A stretch of 64,000 bases of DNA from positions 3,885,001 to 3,949,000 of the forward strand of contig NZ_CP042823.1 in the NCBI RefSeq assembly GCF_008000895.1, given 5' to 3'. The DNA is from Methylobacterium sp. WL1 (GTDB taxonomy: Bacteria; Pseudomonadota; Alphaproteobacteria; Rhizobiales; Beijerinckiaceae). Within the stretch, counting starts at the first letter, position 1. Each line of letters opens with the position of its first letter. Positions 1 to 9,092 of this stretch are shown here, piece after piece. The notes beneath the pieces were generated by a model, which saw only the letters and a list, made by a program, of their open reading frames with translations, was not told where the DNA came from and ran no database searches. A program made the position numbers and the translations under genes.

Positions 1-2
1 CG

Positions 3-662
3 GTGGATTCGGGCACGCTCATCGAGATCTTCCGGCGCTTCCACGCAGCCGAGCCGGAACCGAAGGGCGAGCTCCACTTCGTCAACCCGTTCACGCTCCT
101 GGTCGCCGTGGTCCTGTCCGCTCAGGCGACCGATCGCGGCGTCAACCTGGCCACCGGTCCGCTCTTCGCGGCGGCCGACACGCCCGAAAAAATGCTGGAA
201 CTCGGCGAGGAGACGGTCCGGGGCTTCATCCGCACGATCGGGTTGTTCAACACGAAGGCCAAGAACGTCGTGGCGCTCTCGCGCATCCTGGTCGAACGGC
301 ATGGCGGGGCCGTGCCATCGAGCCTGGAGGCGCTGCAGGTGCTGCCCGGGGTCGGGGCCAAGACCGCCAGCGTGGTGCTGAACATCGCGTTCCAAGTGCC
401 GCGAATCGCCGTTGACACCCACATCTTCCGGGTCTCGAATCGTATTCCGCTGTTCGTCGGCACCACCACCGACAAGGTGCAGGCCGGTCTGGAGGCGATC
501 GTTCCGGAGCCCTACAGGCTGCACGCCCATCACTGGCTGATCCTGCACGGCCGCTACACCTGCAAGGCGCGCAAGCCCGAATGCCCCCGCTGCCTCATCG
601 CCGATCTGTGCCGGTACCCATCCAAGACCGCGGACATCGAAGGGCGCCGCGTCACGGGGTGA
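3..662 (+). CDS. nth: Endonuclease III (possibly 5'-truncated by window edge)
   Basis: DNA glycosylase/AP lyase of base-excision repair that removes oxidised pyrimidines. The helix-hairpin-helix LPGVGAKTA contains Lys120, and Asp138 lies in VDTHIFRV; both match the catalytic residues and numbering of E. coli Nth. The C-terminal 4Fe-4S loop is intact (C-x6-C-x2-C-x5-C, starting in YTCKARKPEC). The frame opens with GTG at base 3. Agreement with E. coli numbering suggests little or nothing is missing, but an upstream start outside the window cannot be excluded. Family identity is seen directly from motifs. Confidence 0.95.
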   Translation: MDSGTLIEIFRRFHAAEPEPKGELHFVNPFTLLVAVVLSAQATDRGVNLATGPLFAAADTPEKMLELGEETVRGFIRTIGLFNTKAKNVVALSRILVERHGGAVPSSLEALQVLPGVGAKTASVVLNIAFQVPRIAVDTHIFRVSNRIPLFVGTTTDKVQAGLEAIVPEPYRLHAHHWLILHGRYTCKARKPECPRCLIADLCRYPSKTADIEGRRVTG

Positions 663-875
663 TGTGACGCTTGCGCGGATGGCCGGTCGTCACGTCCGGA
701 AAGCCGTTCGCAATCCCGCCCTGCGGGCTAACGCGTTGTGCTGGAAGCCCCGTTCGGCTAGTTTCAACGGCAGTAGCCGGGCCCTCGGGCAGAGGCCGTC
801 CGGCTGCCCGACCTTCCCATCCGGTCGCCGCGCCGCGAATTCCTCCCAATCGTCGCGCATCAGGAGCCTCGGCCC

Positions 876-1670
876 ATGGACTTCCTCAAACCACGGTACA
901 CGCCTATGAACCGCCGCCGTCGCATCTACGAGGGCAAGGCGAAGGTCCTCTACGAGGGGCCCGAGCCCGGGACACTCATCCAGCACTTCAAGGATGACGC
1001 GACCGCCTTCAACGCGAAGAAGCACGAGGTCATCGACGGCAAGGGCGTGCTGAACAACCGGATCTCCGAATTCGTGTTCCAGCACCTCAACGACATCGGC
1101 GTGCCGACGCACTTCATCCGCCGGCTGAACATGCGTGAGCAGCTGATCCGGGAGGTCGAGATCATCCCGCTCGAGGTGGTGGTGCGCAACGTCGCGGCCG
1201 GCTCGCTGGCAACCCGGCTGGGCCTGGAGGAAGGCACCCAGCTGCCGCGCTCGATCATCGAATTCTACTATAAGAACGACGCGCTCAACGACCCGATGGT
1301 GTCGGAGGAGCACATCACGGCGTTCGGCTGGGCGACGCCTCAGGAGATAGACGACATCATGGCGCTGGCGATCCGCGTCAATGACTTCCTGTCGGGCCTC
1401 TTCCTCGGCGTTGGCATCCGGCTCGTGGACTTCAAGATCGAGACCGGACGCCTGTGGGAAGGCGACATGATGCGCATCGTGGTCGCCGACGAGATCTCCC
1501 CGGATTCCTGCCGGCTGTGGGACATCAAGTCCTCGGACAAGCTCGACAAGGACCGGTTCCGCAAGGATTTGGGCGGCCTGATCGAGGCCTACACGGAAGT
1601 CGCCAAGCGACTCGGGATCATGTCGGAGAACGAGAAGGTCCAGGGCGGCGGTCCCCGCCTGGTCCAGTAA
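876..1670 (+). CDS. purC: Phosphoribosylaminoimidazole-succinocarboxamide synthase
   Basis: SAICAR synthetase of de novo purine synthesis: CAIR + aspartate + ATP gives SAICAR. The N-terminal [11 protein letters not shown] is the ATP-binding strand-loop typical of PurC, and further PurC blocks follow ([33 protein letters not shown]). The protein is 264 aa, slightly longer than many bacterial PurC. An AGGAG lies about 9 nt before ATG 876; ATG 906 ([10 protein letters not shown]) is an alternative start that fits the family N-terminus equally well. No other pur gene is adjacent. Confidence 0.96.
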   Translation: MDFLKPRYTPMNRRRRIYEGKAKVLYEGPEPGTLIQHFKDDATAFNAKKHEVIDGKGVLNNRISEFVFQHLNDIGVPTHFIRRLNMREQLIREVEIIPLEVVVRNVAAGSLATRLGLEEGTQLPRSIIEFYYKNDALNDPMVSEEHITAFGWATPQEIDDIMALAIRVNDFLSGLFLGVGIRLVDFKIETGRLWEGDMMRIVVADEISPDSCRLWDIKSSDKLDKDRFRKDLGGLIEAYTEVAKRLGIMSENEKVQGGGPRLVQ

Positions 1671-1675
1671 TCCGC

Positions 1676-3298
1676 TCAGGCGGGTGGCCGGCGCACCGAC
1701 GCCGGCCCCGCCGCAGGGAAGCCCCGCCGCAGCCGCGCGTGGGTCGAGAGGTCCGGGTCGAAGCCCGGGTGATAATGGGGGTCCTGCGCCAGCAGCGGCC
1801 CCCATCGCTTTTTCAACGCCGTGATCTCGCGCTCGTGGCGGGCACGCGCCGCCGGGGTCCAGCGGCGGCTCGCCGATTCGCGGTGATGCAGTACCGCCCC
1901 CGGCACCAGCAACGTACGATGGCCGGCCGCATTCAGGCGCAGGCACAGGTCGACATCATTGAAATCGACCGCGAAGTCCGCGTCGTCGAAGCCGCCGACC
2001 GCCCGGAATTTTTGCGTCTCGACCATCAGGCAGGCGGCGGTGACCGCCGAGACCGCATGGGTGGCGCGCAAGCCTGCCAGGTAGCCGGGGGCGTCGCCGG
2101 GGAAGTGTCGGTGCGCATGGGTGACGAGGCCGCCGGTGCCGAGCACGATGCCACCGTGCTGGACCCGCCCCTCATCGTCGAGGAGCTTGGCGCCGACCGC
2201 GCCGATTTCGGGGCGTAGGGCCTCCCGGGCCATGAGGGTCAGCCAGTCGGGCCGGAACGCCTCGACGTCGTTGTTGACGAAGACCAGCAGCGCGCCGCGG
2301 GCGCGGACGGCGGCGGCATTGTTCATGGCGGCGAAGTTGAACGGGCCCGGACAGGGCACGACGAGCCCCCTCCCCTCGCGCTCGAGCGCCTGGAGGAATG
2401 CCAGCGTCGCCGGTTCCCGGCTGTCGTTATCGCAGACCAGCAGCTCGAGGTTCGGCCAGTCGGTGCAGGTAGCGAGGCTTTCGAGGCAGGGGCGGAGCAG
2501 ATCGAGCCGGTCGCGGGTCGGCACGATGAGGCTCACCAGCGGCCGCGGATCGGGCAGCGGGTGCTCGACCTGGAAAAGGCCGTCGTCGCCGACAACGACG
2601 ATGCGGCTTTCCCGGCGTCCGGTCCGGTCGAGCTGCCCGCGCAGGGCGTCGAAATGGCGATGCCGCCCCCCCTCCCCTGCCGGCGACGCACGATCCCCGG
2701 GCGCGCCGCGGCGGATCGAAAGGATCTCGGGCAGATGGCCGATCGCGCCGGCGCCGTGCCGCTCGGCGATCTGAAACGCGGCGTCGGCGGGACCGGTCGG
2801 CTGCGTCGCCGCGGCGAGAGCGCCCGGCCGGCAGGCCAGCAGGGGGGCGAGATAATCGAGATGCGCCAGCCAATCGGGGTCGAAGCTTGGCGCGAGCAGG
2901 GGCCGCACCGGACCGCGTGGATGGTCCTGGATCAGGGCGTCGCCGTAGATGGCCTGTAGCTCCGGATCGGCCGCGAACGCAGTGGCGATGCGGTCGCGCG
3001 CACCCGCGACCAGAATGCCGTCGCCCAACACCAGAATGCCGTCCGCCGGCGGGGCGCGATCGGGTGGGAACCGGTCGAGGATGGCGGCTGGAAGGGTGAG
3101 TTGGTGGTCGATCCCGATCAGGGCGGCCAGCTTCTGGCGCGCGCGAAGCCGTCGGCCCTGGAGCCGCGCGAGCAGGATCTCTGCCGTCGCCCGAGGGTGG
3201 CCCAGTAGGTGACGCAGCGCATTGCGCACCGCGCGGCCGGAGCGCCGCGGGATGCCGAGTTGCAGTCTCTGTGCGAGGCCGACCACTGGCTCGGTCAT
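1676..3298 (-). CDS. Family 2 glycosyltransferase
   Basis: Probable cytoplasmic or membrane-associated sugar transferase for surface polysaccharide or glycan. About 540 aa: a poorly conserved N-terminal half, then a GT-A domain from roughly residue 255 (VSLIVPTRDRLDLLRPCLES, a VFVNNDVEAF acidic motif replacing DxD, and a late DFNDVDLCLRL motif characteristic of rhamnosyltransferase-like GT2 enzymes). The start is set at ATG 3298, 10 nt after the stop of the upstream glycosyltransferase; a longer frame to 3367 would overlap that gene. The C-terminal half closely parallels the upstream gene, suggesting tandem duplication. Substrate is unknown. Confidence 0.85.
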   Translation of the reverse strand: MTEPVVGLAQRLQLGIPRRSGRAVRNALRHLLGHPRATAEILLARLQGRRLRARQKLAALIGIDHQLTLPAAILDRFPPDRAPPADGILVLGDGILVAGARDRIATAFAADPELQAIYGDALIQDHPRGPVRPLLAPSFDPDWLAHLDYLAPLLACRPGALAAATQPTGPADAAFQIAERHGAGAIGHLPEILSIRRGAPGDRASPAGEGGRHRHFDALRGQLDRTGRRESRIVVVGDDGLFQVEHPLPDPRPLVSLIVPTRDRLDLLRPCLESLATCTDWPNLELLVCDNDSREPATLAFLQALEREGRGLVVPCPGPFNFAAMNNAAAVRARGALLVFVNNDVEAFRPDWLTLMAREALRPEIGAVGAKLLDDEGRVQHGGIVLGTGGLVTHAHRHFPGDAPGYLAGLRATHAVSAVTAACLMVETQKFRAVGGFDDADFAVDFNDVDLCLRLNAAGHRTLLVPGAVLHHRESASRRWTPAARARHEREITALKKRWGPLLAQDPHYHPGFDPDLSTHARLRRGFPAAGPASVRRPPA

Positions 3299-3308
3299 CG
3301 GCGCGGCG

Positions 3309-5189
3309 TCATTCGAGATCCTCGCCGAAGGTCGTGAGTGACAAGGCGGGATGGTAGAACGGATCATGGCGGATCACGTCGCGCCAGCGCTCGGAGAAGC
3401 GAGCCGCCTCCTGCTCGAACCGCGCGCGCTTGGCGCCGACCGAGGGCCCTCGGCTGACGGATTCGAGATGGGCCAGCGTGGCGGCCGGCGTCCACACCGT
3501 CTTCCAGCCGGCGGCGCCGAGGCGCAGGCAGAAATCGACGTCGTTAAAATCCACTGGGAACGTCTCGGCGTCGAAGCCGCCGACCGCGTGATACTTGTCG
3601 CGCGATACGGCGAGGCATGCGGCGGTCACGGCCGAGACCTCGTGGGCGACGCGCAACCGGCCGAGATGGCCCGGCGTATCGCCGGGGCGGCGGCGCAGGA
3701 TGTGGCCGGCCCGTCCGCCGAGGCCGACCACGACGCCGGCATGTTGCAGGGTGCCGGCCGCGTAGAGGAGTTTTGCGCCGACCGCCCCGACCTCGGGCCG
3801 GCTCGCCTGGCGGACCATCGCGTCGAGCCAGCCGGGTTCAAGAACGGCCACGTCGTTGTTGAGCAGCACCACGACCGCGCCGGTGGCGTCCGCGACGCCG
3901 GCATTGACCATGGCGGCGAAGTTGAACGGTTGCGGATCGACGTGGATCCGGACGCGCGGGTCCCGGCGCAGGGCGTCGTAATATGCCAGCACGGCCGGAT
4001 CGGTTGAGCCGTTGTCGACGATGATCAGTTCGAGATCGGCGTAAGCCGTCTCGTGCAGCACGCCGCGGCAGACCCGCTCAATCAGGTCGAGCCGGTCGCG
4101 GGAGGGGATCACGATGCTGGCCCGCGGGGCGGGACGCGGCAGCGGCCAGTCCAGCTGGACGGCGCCCTTACGAACGGACGCCTTCGGACAGACGCTCAAC
4201 GCGTCGAGGCGGGCGCCCAGCACGCGGGCTCTCCCTGCGGCATCCAGGCTATGGCCGGCCGTGCTGGCGAGGACGCGCGGAACATGGGCGCCGCGCGCGC
4301 CGGCGACGATCGCGGCGGTCTCGATCGCCAGGATCGCCTCGTCCATGGGCCCAACCGGCTCGGGCGGCAGCCGCGTAAGCAGCGCGCGGGAGACCAGGCT
4401 GGAGCGGCCGACATAGCCGGTGGCCAGGGCGAGGTCCGGGCTCCAGTCCGGCTTAAGCAGTGGCCGGCCATCAGGGCCGAGCTCGTCGCTGTAGGCGAGA
4501 TCCGCCTCAGCCAGGGCGGGGGCCAGCAGCGCCAGCGCGTCGGGGGTGAGGATGTCGCCGGCCCGGAGCAGGCACAGGGCGTCGGCCTCGGCGATGAGAT
4601 CGGCGGGCGCGGCACGCTTGTCCCAGATTTGGTGATCGGCACGGGCGTCCGGTGCCTCGGGACGTGCATCCTCCCAGGCGACGACAACCGTCCGCCCCGG
4701 GTGAATCTGCGTGCCGAGGGCGTCCAGCGTCGCGGCAAGCGCCGCATCTTCGCCGGGCCGGGCGAGGATCAAGCATCGGATCCGCAGGGCGGTCGGCGCC
4801 ACCTGGATCGGGCGGCTCCGCGAGGTCGCCCAGGACCGGTAATGCTGCATCGGCGTCACCGCGCAGGCACCGCGCAACGTATCGCGGTAGCGCCGCTCGG
4901 ATCCGCGCGCGCGCTCGTAGAGGGACGACAGGAAGCGCCAGGGTCGCCGCAAGAGGCATTGAACGAGCACGGAGGCCTCGCTCCGGGCCCCGACCCGCTC
5001 AAGCACGAAACCCGGTCCGGCCGAGAGCCGGATCTCCCGGGCATCCCCGGGGATCAGGCCGAGCCAATGGGCGTAGCCATGCGACGCGCCCGGGAGGACG
5101 AAATCCTGCGGCGTGCCGGCGGTCCCTCGGATAACGCGCAGGATCGGCCGGCGCGGCGCAGCCAGGGGGTCACCGCCATAGCTCAGCAC
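3309..5189 (-). CDS. Family 2 glycosyltransferase, start uncertain
   Basis: Second, larger GT2 enzyme, upstream of and co-oriented with its paralogue. The GT-A domain occupies the last ~270 residues (ASIVIPSRDRLDLIERV, VVLLNNDVAVLEPGW, PVDFNDVDFCLRLGAAGW). The N-terminal ~350 residues contain a weaker, second transferase-like segment. GTG 5189 is the first conventional start, but the same frame stays open and protein-like upstream (it reads ...FDRRLILPDHSVGWI into the GTG) up to and into the 3' end of the next gene, with no ATG, GTG or TTG. The true start therefore lies further upstream, either at a CTG or in another frame (ATG 5347) joined by a frameshift. Confidence 0.75.
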   Translation of the reverse strand: MLSYGGDPLAAPRRPILRVIRGTAGTPQDFVLPGASHGYAHWLGLIPGDAREIRLSAGPGFVLERVGARSEASVLVQCLLRRPWRFLSSLYERARGSERRYRDTLRGACAVTPMQHYRSWATSRSRPIQVAPTALRIRCLILARPGEDAALAATLDALGTQIHPGRTVVVAWEDARPEAPDARADHQIWDKRAAPADLIAEADALCLLRAGDILTPDALALLAPALAEADLAYSDELGPDGRPLLKPDWSPDLALATGYVGRSSLVSRALLTRLPPEPVGPMDEAILAIETAAIVAGARGAHVPRVLASTAGHSLDAAGRARVLGARLDALSVCPKASVRKGAVQLDWPLPRPAPRASIVIPSRDRLDLIERVCRGVLHETAYADLELIIVDNGSTDPAVLAYYDALRRDPRVRIHVDPQPFNFAAMVNAGVADATGAVVVLLNNDVAVLEPGWLDAMVRQASRPEVGAVGAKLLYAAGTLQHAGVVVGLGGRAGHILRRRPGDTPGHLGRLRVAHEVSAVTAACLAVSRDKYHAVGGFDAETFPVDFNDVDFCLRLGAAGWKTVWTPAATLAHLESVSRGPSVGAKRARFEQEAARFSERWRDVIRHDPFYHPALSLTTFGEDLE

Positions 5190-5346
5190 GATCCAGCCGA
5201 CGGAATGGTCGGGCAGGATCAGGCGGCGATCGAAGACCGGGTCGTCGGCCGGCTCCAGGCGGAACCGCGTCTGGCGGCCGAGCCAGGCTGCCCCGCGTCC
5301 GGCACGTCCGCTCGGTGGGGTCGGTTCGACGGGGCGCGCCGCGGCA

Positions 5347-6006
5347 TCACTGGGCAGCGTCGCCTCCGCCGGCGGCCTCGGCGGCGGCAGCCGGCTTTTT
5401 GCGCCGCGGTTTGGCCGCGGGCTTGCCGCCGGTACCCTTGCCGCTGCCGACGCCGACGGTGATATCGTAATCCTCGGCCACCGCCGGAGGTACGGTCAAT
5501 TCCTCGGCCACGATGGTGGCGAAGCCCTGGGCCTCGCCCGGGCCGACGACGACGCTGGTATGCTCGACGCGGCTCGCAATGACCTTACCCTCGTGGCGGA
5601 TCTGGATCGTCACCGGCACGTCGAACCGACCGGGCGCACCCTTCGGGCCGAGCAGCACGTTGGCCTCGACGCCGACCTTGACGGTGATCGAACCATCCTG
5701 GCGCCGGGCGCATTCCCGGGCGAGCCGGCCGACCGAGAACTGCGTCCGCACATCGCCACCGGCGAGGATGCGATACGCCGCACCGTTCTCCGCCACCTCG
5801 ACCGGCGGGCAATAGGGCGGATCGAGGCTTTGCGGCTGCGATGGCGGGACCGTCGTTCCGCCGAACTTGAACAGGTTGGAGAACACGTTGCCGTCCTCGG
5901 CGCGGGCCGGGCCTGCGCACAACGAACCGGCGAGAATCAGGCCGCACAGGCCCAGAAACAGGTCACGCTCTCCGATCATCGCACGGCTCCCGGGCGGCAT
6001 CGTCAT
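5347..6006 (-). CDS. Hypothetical exported protein
   Basis: No family recognised with confidence. A signal peptide is visible (LFLGLCGLILAGSLCAGPARA, cleavage near residue 36), followed by a ~150-residue beta-rich domain with two cysteines and a low-complexity tail rich in Lys/Ala/Gly (PRRKKPAAAAEAAGGGDA). Its ATG overlaps the stop of the upstream IalB-family gene by four bases (ATGA), so the two are probably co-translated. A periplasmic or envelope role is inferred from the signal peptide only. Confidence 0.7.
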   Translation of the reverse strand: MTMPPGSRAMIGERDLFLGLCGLILAGSLCAGPARAEDGNVFSNLFKFGGTTVPPSQPQSLDPPYCPPVEVAENGAAYRILAGGDVRTQFSVGRLARECARRQDGSITVKVGVEANVLLGPKGAPGRFDVPVTIQIRHEGKVIASRVEHTSVVVGPGEAQGFATIVAEELTVPPAVAEDYDITVGVGSGKGTGGKPAAKPRRKKPAAAAEAAGGGDAAQ

Positions 6007-6545
6007 TTCAAGCTGTCGAACCCGGCCGCGAAGCCTTTCATCGAGAGCGGGATGCCGACGCCCTCCTCGGGCGTCTGGAACACGATGAACGTCGCCTGCG
6101 TGCCGGCCTTGAATTGGCGGATCAAGCCGTCATCCATCACCACCTCGGCCACGCAACCGGTCGTCAGGCAGCGCACGAAGCCGGCCCGGCCGACATCGGT
6201 CTGGTCGATCTTCAAACCGAGACCGGAGGGGAGGAGCACGCCCAGCGGCGCCACAACCCGCAGCAGGTAACCGCGATTGTCCGCCGTCTTTAGGACGATC
6301 ACCACGAGGGTGAGGTTCGGGCGGTCCTCCGCGGCCAGGTACTGCACCAGCGCGCATTGCTCGGCCTTCGCACCGGCCGGCGTCTCGCAGCGCAGCTGCC
6401 AATCGTCGAAGGTCTTGCGCACCATGCCCTGGGCCGCGGCCGGCCCCACCGATGCGAGCCCTGCCGCGGAGAAGGCAAGGCAGGCCGGCAAGACGGCGCG
6501 CCGGACGACGCACCGGAAACGATCGAGCTTCGCGTGAAGCGGCAC
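6003..6545 (-). CDS. Invasion-associated locus B (IalB) family protein
   Basis: Exported protein of the IalB family, widespread in Rhizobiales; named after Bartonella IalB, but in free-living bacteria the role is unknown. Signal peptide to about residue 39 (ASVGPAAAQG). The mature part has the family pattern: DDWQLRCET near the start, two paired-cysteine regions (RCLTTGCVAEV) and a C-terminal PLSMKGF block. GTG start at 6545 with GAAGGG upstream. First gene of a two-gene unit with the exported protein downstream; divergent from the gene at 6731 across a 185-bp region. Confidence 0.85.
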   Translation of the reverse strand: MPLHAKLDRFRCVVRRAVLPACLAFSAAGLASVGPAAAQGMVRKTFDDWQLRCETPAGAKAEQCALVQYLAAEDRPNLTLVVIVLKTADNRGYLLRVVAPLGVLLPSGLGLKIDQTDVGRAGFVRCLTTGCVAEVVMDDGLIRQFKAGTQATFIVFQTPEEGVGIPLSMKGFAAGFDSLK

Positions 6546-6730
6546 CGCCGAACCCTTCGGAACGCCATCGCCGAGGACCGGCGAGGCCGTAAAATCGGGG
6601 GTGTTCCGACCATGGTCGGACCCGCGCTGTCAAGCGATGCCGGCTCCGGTGTTGCTCCTTGACGCTACCCGAAGGTTGCAGAAGCGCCTAAATAGGGCTC
6701 GCTCTTCCTCCAGCGCAGGATCCTGAAGCT

Positions 6731-7108
6731 GTGATGCGCCCGCTCGCCCTCTCGGCCGCCTGCTTGATGGCCACCCTCGCGCAGGCTGGGGCACAATCGC
6801 TGCCGGTCGGCGAGACCACCTATGTCGAACGCTCCCTCAACCGCTCCGACACGCTGATCGTCGAGCATCCGCCCGTGGCGGTGAACCCGTATGGCGGCCG
6901 CAACGGGCAGGCCGCGATCGCCGGCTATTGCCGCGAAGGCGGCCTGGTGCGCCGCCGCGACGCCTTCGGCAACCCGGTGATCATCCGGCAGCGCGAGGTC
7001 TGCGACAGCGTCGCCCCCCGCACGCTCGAGCCCGGCCAGGTCAATCCGCGGCCGACTTGGCCCGGCGAGGCCGTTACGCGTCAGAAGGTCCTGCGCGCCA
7101 AGGGTTGA
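6731..7108 (+). CDS. Hypothetical small exported protein
   Basis: 125 aa with an N-terminal signal peptide (MRPLALSAACLMATLAQAGAQ) and a polar mature domain containing two cysteines (GYCREGG, EVCDSV), compatible with a periplasmic disulfide. GTG 6731 and ATG 6734 are both possible starts. Not recognised as a named family. The downstream gene is convergent, with 27 bp between the stops. Confidence 0.65.
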   Translation: MMRPLALSAACLMATLAQAGAQSLPVGETTYVERSLNRSDTLIVEHPPVAVNPYGGRNGQAAIAGYCREGGLVRRRDAFGNPVIIRQREVCDSVAPRTLEPGQVNPRPTWPGEAVTRQKVLRAKG

Positions 7109-7135
7109 GGGTAACGAGGGCTGAGGGCAGACCGT

Positions 7136-7870
7136 TCAGCCGTAGCGATGCAGGCTGGTGCCGTTGCGCTTCAGCCACGCCTCGGCGGCGTCGACGTGCG
7201 GGCATAGCCCGTGCAGCAGCGCCCAGTACCGCGCCGAATGGTTCATCTCGCGCAGGTGCGCCATCTCGTGGGCCACGAGGTAATCGAGCACCATCGGGGG
7301 CGCCAGGATCAGGCGCCACGAGAAGTTCAGCTCGCCCCGCGCCGTGCAGGATCCCCACCGGCTGCGGGTATCCCGCAGAGTGATGCGGACCGGCCGCTGA
7401 CCGAGCAGGGGCGCATACCGCTCGACCGCCTCGGCGAGGTCCCGCCGCGCCTCGCGGGTCAGGTAGTCCCGGATCCGGCGCGGGACGTGGGCCGGCTCGC
7501 AGGAGAGGGAGATCACCGGTTCCCCGGCCTCCGTCTCGACGCGCACCGCGCCGCTGCGCGTACCGCGCAGATGCAACCGGTGTGGCGCCCCGCGCAGCGG
7601 CAGGATCGCGTCCGGAACGAAACCGATGCGCTCCGGCACCCGCGCCAGACGCGCGGCGATCCAGCCGGCATGGCTGGTGGCGAAGCGTTGGGCGGTGTTC
7701 ACGGCGGTCCGGGTCGGCAGGGTGATCACGACCTCGCCGGTGGCGGCCGAGACCCGCAGGGTGATCCGACGCGCGGTCGGGCGCCGGCGCAGCGCGATCT
7801 GGAGGCTGGCTCCGTCGTGCTGGACCTCAAGGTGGTCGGGATCGGGGCGACGCAGCAGCGCAAACGACAT
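7136..7870 (-). CDS. YgjP-type (DUF45/SprT-like) zinc metallopeptidase domain protein
   Basis: About 244 aa. The diagnostic zinc-binding motif HEMAHLREMNHS gives His201, Glu202, His205 and a third ligand His211; upstream DTRSRWGSC and LNFSWRLILAP are the conserved blocks of the M48-like YgjP/WLM family. Start ATG 7870. The physiological substrate of this family is not established. Lies between the small exported protein and the Flp-pilus genes, with no evident functional link. Confidence 0.88.
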   Translation of the reverse strand: MSFALLRRPDPDHLEVQHDGASLQIALRRRPTARRITLRVSAATGEVVITLPTRTAVNTAQRFATSHAGWIAARLARVPERIGFVPDAILPLRGAPHRLHLRGTRSGAVRVETEAGEPVISLSCEPAHVPRRIRDYLTREARRDLAEAVERYAPLLGQRPVRITLRDTRSRWGSCTARGELNFSWRLILAPPMVLDYLVAHEMAHLREMNHSARYWALLHGLCPHVDAAEAWLKRNGTSLHRYG

Positions 7871-7941
7871 GGCGCAGTTCTAACGGGCTCCGAACCTGGG
7901 CTCCAGATCTCGAGATCGAGAATTGCTTTGGTGCCAGGATC

Positions 7942-8484
7942 TCAAGCGGCCAGCGCGCGGGCCCAGACCTCGGTTTCGGGCAGCACCAGCAGGGCGGCAG
8001 CCGCGAGCGCGATACCGTACGGGATCCCGGTCTTGGCATCGTGGAGGTGCAGCGCGAAGGGCAGGCGCGCGATGCGCATCGGCAGCGGGTAGCCGCGCAC
8101 GGCCAGGATCGCGAGCGTCAGGCCACCGCCGAGGATCGAGGCCACCAGCAGGTAATCGCCCAGGCCGTCGAAGCCCAGCCAGAGCGCTGTCGCGGCGGCC
8201 AGCTTGGCGTCGCCCCCGCCGATCACCCCGAGCGCGAACAGCGTGAACGTCACGGTCAGCACGAGCGCGGCAGCGCCGACATGGAGCCCGATGTCGGGCC
8301 AACTCATCGGGCCGGTGGCGGCCATGAGCGCGAAGCCCGCGACGAGGGCCAACGAGATCCGGTTCGGGATCAGCATCGTCAGCAGGTCGCTCGCCGCCGC
8401 GTAGGCCATCAGGAACGGGAACAGCACCAGCAGGCCGAAGCCCGCCGTTCCGAGACTCGCGATCGCCGAACCTGCGCCAACCAT
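7942..8484 (-). CDS. cpaA: Prepilin peptidase, CpaA/TadV-type
   Basis: Small aspartic prepilin peptidase of the Flp/Tad pilus system, lacking the methyltransferase domain of PilD. The two catalytic Asp regions are visible (AASDLLTMLIPN and GVIGGGDAKLAAA) among several membrane helices. It cleaves the leader of the Flp pilin, whose gene is 141 bp upstream on the same strand. I set the start at ATG 8484, just before the first helix; an upstream in-frame ATG at 8568 would add 28 hydrophilic residues. Functional call follows from family and neighbours. Confidence 0.88.
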   Translation of the reverse strand: MVGAGSAIASLGTAGFGLLVLFPFLMAYAAASDLLTMLIPNRISLALVAGFALMAATGPMSWPDIGLHVGAAALVLTVTFTLFALGVIGGGDAKLAAATALWLGFDGLGDYLLVASILGGGLTLAILAVRGYPLPMRIARLPFALHLHDAKTGIPYGIALAAAALLVLPETEVWARALAA

Positions 8485-8625
8485 CTCGGGGCCAACCCTA
8501 TCCGTACCTGGCGGGGAAGCGGCGCGGGGCCGCAGCCGGACGACGGATCCGGCCGGCCGAGACCCCATCGCCTCAAGCGATGGAGCCTCGAACCTGCCGC
8601 GGATCCTGATCGTGGAGAGACCCGA

Positions 8626-8790
8626 TTAGTTCAGGTTGCCCGAGATCGCGCTGAACTTGGCTGACAGCGAGGTGCCCACAGTCTTCAGCGCGCCGATGAT
8701 GACGACGGCGATCAGGGCGGCGATCATGCCGTACTCAATCGCGGTGGCGCCGGACTCGTCGGAGGCGAAACGCGAGAACAGGGTCTTCAT
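8626..8790 (-). CDS. flp: Flp-family type IVb pilin
   Basis: 54-aa pilin subunit. A short basic leader ends at Gly14, followed by the hydrophobic Flp signature ATAIEYGMIAALIAVVIIG; cleavage after Gly14 leaves Glu at mature position 5, as required for type IV assembly. ATG 8790 (MKTLF) has AAGGA upstream; an in-frame ATG at 8811 is less likely. Flanked by cpaA and, divergently, by a secretin N-domain protein. The full tad motor/secretin set is not in this window. Confidence 0.93.
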   Translation of the reverse strand: MKTLFSRFASDESGATAIEYGMIAALIAVVIIGALKTVGTSLSAKFSAISGNLN

Positions 8791-8895
8791 GGGAGACGAT
8801 CCTTCGATCAAGAACGGGCAACGTGAAGTTTGAAAGATGACCGACGAAGATTTCTACGTCTCGATCGGCGGCTCTTGGAGATTGCCCGTTACGCC

Positions 8896-8910
8896 TTGAA
8901 ATTCGGTTAA
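8896..8910 (-). promoter_or_regulatory. CtrA-like half-perfect box upstream of flp
   Basis: Read on the minus strand: TTAA, seven bases, TCAA. This is one mismatch from the alphaproteobacterial CtrA box TTAA-N7-TTAA. It lies about 105-120 nt upstream of the flp start, in the 302-bp divergent region 8791-9092. CtrA activates the Flp pilin gene (pilA) in Caulobacter; control here is inference. The rest of 8791-9092 shows no other clear signal. Confidence 0.35.
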
Positions 8911-9092
8911 ATCGCACCTCGAACAAAGTCCGACGCTGGTCCGCTGCGAGCTTAGTGAAAGATAGGTTTCGCCGTTGCTGAGCATGCGCGCGGGGCGCCT
9001 CATGCTTAGCGGTTCCTTCACCGGTCCCGGGCTATCGCTGCGGCTTCAGGCGTCGCGCCTCGCGCAGGCGCCGGCCGCTTCCGAGGAATCCG

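Noticed and set aside
690..1946. Long minus-strand frame opposite purC
   Set aside because: Antisense shadow of purC; no domain.
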